Shown piece after piece: positions 21,187 through 24,206 of a stretch of DNA of 24,206 nt. The DNA comes from Pelargonium tetragonum (lineage: Eukaryota; Streptophyta; Magnoliopsida; Geraniales; Geraniaceae). The stretch's first letter is position 1. Every line of letters starts with the position of its first letter. The position numbers and the translations under genes were made by a program. The notes under the pieces were generated by a model. That model searched no databases, was not told where the DNA came from, and saw only the letters and a list, made by a program, of their open reading frames with translations. The DNA lies in contig JAYMTL010000192.1 in NCBI GenBank assembly GCA_036897445.1, positions 1 through 24,206 on the forward strand, in the 5' to 3' direction.

Positions 21187-21310
21187 TTGTTTCTTATCTT
21201 TAAGCGGGTCTTCATTGGATGGAATCGAGTACAACTAAAGTTCCCTTCATGCCTGTTCCCTTTGGTTTCCTGTTTGTTTACTCGTCAGTTGAAGCTAAAG
21301 CTTCCCTCTT
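21187..21310 (+). repeat. Diverged repeat unit u5, ending in a 22 bp exact repeat
   Basis: TTTCTTATCTTTAAGCGGG, GGATGGAATCGAG, AACTAAAGTTCCC and TTTGGTTTCCTGTTTG follow the order of u2. The last 22 bases (21289-21310) are identical to 23227-23248. AGCGGGTCTTC near 21203 also recurs at 23310, giving a second link between the two places. Confidence 0.5.
21291..21304. repeat. Mini-palindrome GAAGCT-AA-AGCTTC
   Basis: A perfect 6 bp inverted repeat with AA centre, contained in the 22 bp exact repeat shared with 23227-23248. Partial versions GAAGCTAAAGCT and CAAGCTAAAGCT lie at 18041 and 18853. Confidence 0.6.
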
Positions 21311-21587
21311 CTTTTTCTTAGTCTCAAAGCTGAAATGCACAATCGCTGGACAGGCTAACTCGAGCTGTCTAGCATGGAAGGTGTTCTTAACAGTTCCTGT
21401 CTTCCGGATAATGACATAGAGTTTTGTGGAGTTCCTTTTTAGTTCCTCAAGATTTTGGAGAAGTTTCTTATCCCGGCTTAACTTTAACCTCGATCCGTAT
21501 GTTTTATCCATTTGATCCATTCGTCAGTTGGGATTCCAGCCCGGGGTTTCTCGACGAACTAAGAAGTCCTCTTTTATTTATTGATTA
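21311..21587. other. Stretch without a supported gene
   Basis: Opposed overlapping frames (21219-21419 plus, 21278-21520 minus) cross here. Neither peptide is recognisable, though the minus-strand one is rich in Lys and Glu. Treat as non-coding. Confidence 0.4.
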
Positions 21588-21639
21588 GAGGTAACCGCTA
21601 GGTTATGAACTTTCAAAGCTATATGAAACATAAAATTCC
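21588..21639 (+). repeat. ~74 bp spaced direct repeat, copy 1
   Basis: GAGGTAACCGCTAGGTTATG then AACTTTCAAAGCTATATGAAACATAAAA. Copy 2 starts 74 bases later. Copy 3 (21745) has GGCAACCGCCAGGTTGTGG. Where copy 3 has GCCAGG and TTGTGG, copy 1 has GCTAGG and TTATGA. That includes a CpA-to-TpA and a TpG-to-TpA difference. Confidence 0.6.
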
Positions 21640-21661
21640 TTTTTTAAGAATTGATCTACAC

Positions 21662-21712
21662 AAGGCAAACGAAGGTTATGAACTTTACCATCTATATAAA
21701 ACATAAAAAATC
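21662..21712 (+). repeat. ~74 bp spaced direct repeat, copy 2
   Basis: AAGGCAAACGAAGGTTATG then AACTTTACCATCTATATAAAACATAAAA. It matches copy 1 closely after the first 15 bases. Confidence 0.6.
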
Positions 21713-21744
21713 ACAAAAATCGGACCCAAAAAAGAGCCCCTACA

Positions 21745-21775
21745 GAAGGCAACCGCCAGGTTGTGGCTGTTCAAT
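21745..21775 (+). repeat. ~74 bp spaced direct repeat, copy 3 (partial)
   Basis: GAAGGCAACCGCCAGGTTGT then GGCTGTTCAAT. Only the left half of the unit is recognisable. It looks the least TpA-converted of the three. A 72-codon frame (21651-21869) runs through copies 2 and 3; its peptide is unknown to me. Confidence 0.5.
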
Positions 21776-22111
21776 TTTGAGCTACGACAAAAGAAATAAC
21801 TACGTTACCTTGTATAGCGGACTTCCCTTTTTGGAAAAAGTAGGCTTTAGTATTACGCAAAATCAATAAATAAACTGGAGTTTACCTTCTTGAGGCTTTG
21901 AAATCGGGTGAAATTGACCTGTTCTGATCCGCGTTTTGACTCCTTTCAAGGGAAACCCCTTAACGAAAACTTTCACTAGTACTTTATACAAGACTCTTTT
22001 TGAAATCTAGAACCCCCTTAAGACTAGAAGTCTTATACAATAACAATTAAGACTTTCTTTCTATGGTAATTGGTGTAACTCCCGGATGAGAACTCAGATT
22101 GGATCTGCTTC
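21776..22111. other. Stretch without a recognised feature
   Basis: No gene was seen. GGGAAACCCCTTAACG near 21951-21966 is a loose example of the GGGA-YCCC-TTAA word. Confidence 0.45.
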
Positions 22112-22152
22112 CCGTAGTCAAATGGTTAAGATAGCCCAGCCGTGATTCTGTC
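22112..22152 (+). pseudogene. tRNA-like 5' half with A-box, possibly tRNA-His
   Basis: CCGTAGTCAAATGGTTAAGA contains an A-box-like word TAGTCAAATGG and D-loop GGTTAAGA. It is followed by CCCAGCCGTGATTCTG, which could be an anticodon arm with GTG. This resembles the 5' half of nuclear-type tRNA-His as I recall it. No T-arm follows and the anticodon stem is imperfect, so it would be a truncated copy. Confidence 0.3.
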
Positions 22153-22826
22153 TAGCTTTCTCGATCCTTCTTTGTTCATTTACTATACTAATACTAAATC
22201 CCCCATCTCTATTCTTTTCCAAGCGAGCTTCCCTCTTAGAAATGGGCCACTTCTATACGGGAGACTCTTACCCGTCTAATCTTTGTATTTGGTATAGTTA
22301 CTTGTTGTTTAAGAGCTTGCTGAATTTGGGTGGTGTTGCTAAATCTTTATCTGATTATCTAGTTTAAGATACAGCCCTCTTAGTTACGGGGTTGACTCTA
22401 TCTTTTCGGTGTAAGAGACATTGCCGAGGTCCTCAATTTCTTTCTACTTTAAGGGAAGCCCTAATTATCATACTGAATCTAAAACGAGTAGTACTTAGGA
22501 GTGCTCTTGTACAGTACGGTGGTGCTAAAGGCATGATCCAGGATTCTCTTTCCATCGAGAGTACATCGAGAGTATAGGACATTTTGCCCTTACCTCAGTC
22601 GAGTTTACTTTTGGATAAAGAGTCTCGATTCTGTATAGCGAGGAGGAATGTATTGTTCTAAATGGAAGTAGATGTTTACGCCGGCAAAGGATGATAATCT
22701 TTGTATTCCTTGTTTTGGGTTTTGGAAAGGAATTATCTGGTTTAGTTCTACCTTATTTAAGATACGTGGGTGTTAAAGTTTTATAAGTGCTTATAACCCG
22801 GCTATAGTCTTGAGGAAAAACTGGAG
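22153..22826. other. Stretch without a supported gene
   Basis: A 61-codon plus-strand frame at 22392-22577 (peptide includes LREALIIILNLKRVVLRSALVQ) reads like an amphipathic helix but fits no family I know. It includes TTAGGAGTGCTC (22496-22507), shared with the 20.5-20.7 kb repeats, which argues for non-coding repeat material. Confidence 0.4.
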
Positions 22827-22849
22827 GTAACTCAACATCGTTGAGTTAC
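22827..22849. repeat. Strong hairpin, 10 bp perfect stem, 3-base loop
   Basis: GTAACTCAAC-ATC-GTTGAGTTAC pairs perfectly over 10 bp, and the stem can extend outward about five more pairs with two G-T wobbles (22822-22854). No T-run follows. ACTGGAGGTAACTC and TCTGGAGTTATTG, on either side, are also similar to each other. Confidence 0.6.
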
Positions 22850-22854
22850 TTTCA

Positions 22855-23226
22855 TTCTGGAGTTATTGAACTAATAAAGGTAACAAGGCAGGCATCTCTG
22901 TGGTGTAGTTGTATAAGGCAGTTTAGCTGGTAAAGGAGATCTTAATGGGAGAGTTATAAACTAGAGTTAGGAAGATAAGGAAAAACCTGGTGGACAAGAA
23001 AGAAAAAGTAGAAGAATAGCGCAAGATACCCTCCTAATAGCAAGAGTAGCTTCCAACCATGATGCATAGAGTCCTCCGAGCTCGTGTCCATTACAATGCC
23101 AAGGGGAATAAATGATAGGAAGATACTCACCGGAAATAGATATATAGAGAAAAGGAAAAGGTGCCGGGTCTTACTAGAATCAACTATTAGGGGAGGAACA
23201 CCTAACTAGAGTAGGTTTTAATTCAT
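22855..23226. other. Purine-rich stretch, no feature recognised
   Basis: From about 22.9 to 23.2 kb the plus strand is rich in AAG, GAG and GGA steps (about 60% purine by eye). No open frame, tRNA or repeat could be supported. Confidence 0.45.
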
Positions 23227-23248
23227 TTGAAGCTAAAGCTTCCCTCTT
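23227..23248 (+). repeat. 22 bp exact repeat with GAAGCT-AA-AGCTTC
   Basis: Identical to 21289-21310. The palindrome core is at 23229-23242 and is followed by CCCTCTT in both copies. Past the repeat both sites are T-rich but not identical. Confidence 0.65.
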
Positions 23249-23514
23249 TTTTCATTTACAGGAACTCTTTTAGTGGAGGGGAACTTGTTGATGTTCTTTC
23301 TATTATTAGCGGGTCTTCCTATCCAAAGTGGGTTTCGTTTACCAGTTCTAGTGCAGCAAGGGATTCTTTCACTTGTTAGTTCCTAAAGCCTAAGGGTCTC
23401 TATAACAAAACTCTTTTTAATTGGTCCTAAAATCCTTACCCCACTTACTCGGGACAGCAATTCTAGATATAGGGAACTTTAGTTGTTCTAATTCATTCTC
23501 TGTCTTCCTTTATC
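23249..23514. other. Stretch with weak repeat similarity
   Basis: TCTTTCTATTATTAGCGGGTCTTCC near 23296-23320 resembles TTTCTTATCTTTAAGCGGGTCTTC in u5 (21190-21213), so part of the u-type unit is probably present. No gene was seen. Confidence 0.4.
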
Positions 23515-23616
23515 ATTCTGTCTTTCTTATCTTTAATACGCTAGCGAGGCAAGCATTTCTGTTTGGATTGTAATGGATTGAAACTGGAGTTTCCCTCTGT
23601 TTCCGAGCAGGGTATG
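23515..23616 (+). repeat. Diverged repeat unit u6
   Basis: TTTCTTATCTTTAATACG, the 20 bp exact repeat GAGGCAAGCATTTCTGTTTG (23546-23565), and GATTGAAACTGGAGTTTCCC with CTGTTTCC. It joins in one place words found separately in u2, u5 and near 20798, supporting one ancestral unit. Confidence 0.55.
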
Positions 23617-23730
23617 TAGCTGGATGATGAGTAGCTGATGTAGAGCTGTATGGGGAAGCATGATGTATAGCAGCTGTATGTATAGCATGTAGAGATGTAT
23701 CATAGAGATGTATGGGAAGCAACAAGGTCT
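23617..23730 (+). repeat. GTAT/GCATG low-complexity repeat
   Basis: Irregular iterations of TGTAT, GATGTA, TAGCA and AGCTG, including AGCTGTATGGGGAAGCATGA and GATGTATGGGAAGCAACA. Two long opposed-shift minus-strand frames (23513-23824 and 23533-23811) exist only because this simple sequence lacks stops; their peptides are His/Tyr/Thr-rich and not credible as genes. Confidence 0.6.
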
Positions 23731-23840
23731 TGCAAATGTATTGCGTATAGATGTACCAAGCAGTGGGGTGGATGCTGAGGGAGACCAGCCGTGAGGAAAC
23801 TGTGGGACCAATGAATTTCCTCACCTGCTTCTAGAGGAGG

Positions 23841-23852
23841 TAAGTTTACTTA
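23841..23852. repeat. Mini-palindrome TAAGT-TT-ACTTA
   Basis: GGTAAGTTTACTTA fits GGYAAGYTTRCTTR with T at both Y and A at both R positions. This is a third combination, still perfectly paired. It is preceded by GAGGAGG, like the GAGG before the 11.9 and 13.1 kb copies. Confidence 0.6.
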
Positions 23853-24130
23853 TCTTAGTCTTAGTCTCAAGCTACGAACTGTCAAATTTGTGGCCTAATC
23901 CCTTCGATTCGAGAGAAAACATTTCATGAACTTTTTCATATAAGGCTGGCATACTTTTTCCAATTCCAAAACCGACCCGCACAATAGAAAAACAGAAAAA
24001 ATCTTAAGTTTAGTTGTTCTTCTCTTAAAAATAAGAAAAACTAGGTCCTGTATATACAATTGTAAGAATCCGGATTCTCTAGAAGTTCTTAAAAAATCCC
24101 CAAGGAGAAGGGGGCATTAAGGATTTTCCT
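23853..24130. other. Gene-free AT-rich tail
   Basis: The stop-rich, TpA-rich texture of the left part of the window returns. No feature was recognised. Confidence 0.5.
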
Positions 24131-24189
24131 TTTACAGACTAAGAGTCAGAATCACTTATATAAGAAGGAATTCTCTTTACAGACTAAGA
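24131..24189 (+). repeat. 45 bp-spaced direct repeat at the window end
   Basis: TTTACAGACTAAGA occurs at 24131-24144 and again at 24176-24189, with AAGGAAT words near both. This is a short tandem repeat that may continue past the end of the window. Confidence 0.5.
24150..24162 (-). repeat. TATATAAGYGATT motif, copy 4 (minus strand)
   Basis: The plus strand reads AATCACTTATATA, so the minus strand has TATATAAGTGATT, identical to copy 1 at 2380-2392. It lies between the two copies of the 45 bp-spaced repeat. Confidence 0.45.
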
Positions 24190-24206
24190 AGGAATGATCT
24201 TGAATG

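Noticed and set aside
23513-23824. Two overlapping minus-strand frames of 92 and 103 codons
   Set aside because: Both are created by the GTAT/GCATG simple repeat, which lacks stops; peptides are low complexity.

Overview
This 24.2 kb window has no gene I can name. It is AT-rich, roughly 36% G+C by eye, and stops are dense in all six frames. The few reading frames of 60 to 107 codons overlap each other on opposite strands and match no family I recognise. No rRNA, intact tRNA, intron core, recognisable transposase or polymerase, or CRISPR array was seen.

Origin is uncertain. In eleven spaced 60-base lines (660 bases) I counted by hand about 65 TpA against 46 ApT (ratio near 1.4), and about 56 CpA+TpG against 67 ApC+GpT (ratio near 0.84). 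TpA excess with mild CpA/TpG loss, plus stop-rich DNA with surviving C and G runs, is the pattern left by repeat-induced point mutation (RIP) in AT-rich, transposon-derived compartments of filamentous ascomycete nuclear genomes. The alternative is intergenic DNA of a very large, gene-poor organelle genome, such as a plant or algal mitochondrion. Two tRNA-like relics resemble plant mitochondrial trnK and trnP, and short palindromic repeats would also fit. One tRNA-like half has a nuclear-style A box, so the relics do not settle the question.

Layout: 1-10.2 kb is mostly featureless stop-rich DNA with scattered short motifs, small palindromes and tRNA-like fragments. From 11.9 to 14.6 kb there are at least four decayed copies of one dispersed repeat. 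14.6-19.7 kb is again nearly featureless. From 19.7 to 23.9 kb the sequence changes: it is less stop-dense, richer in TG and CT, and built of many diverged copies of short units. Most members of a mini-palindrome family lie here.

The most interesting signal is that palindrome family: 12 to 14 bp inverted repeats with a two-base AA or TT centre. Arm bases differ between copies, but the two arms change together so that pairing is kept. No set of genes working together can be described.
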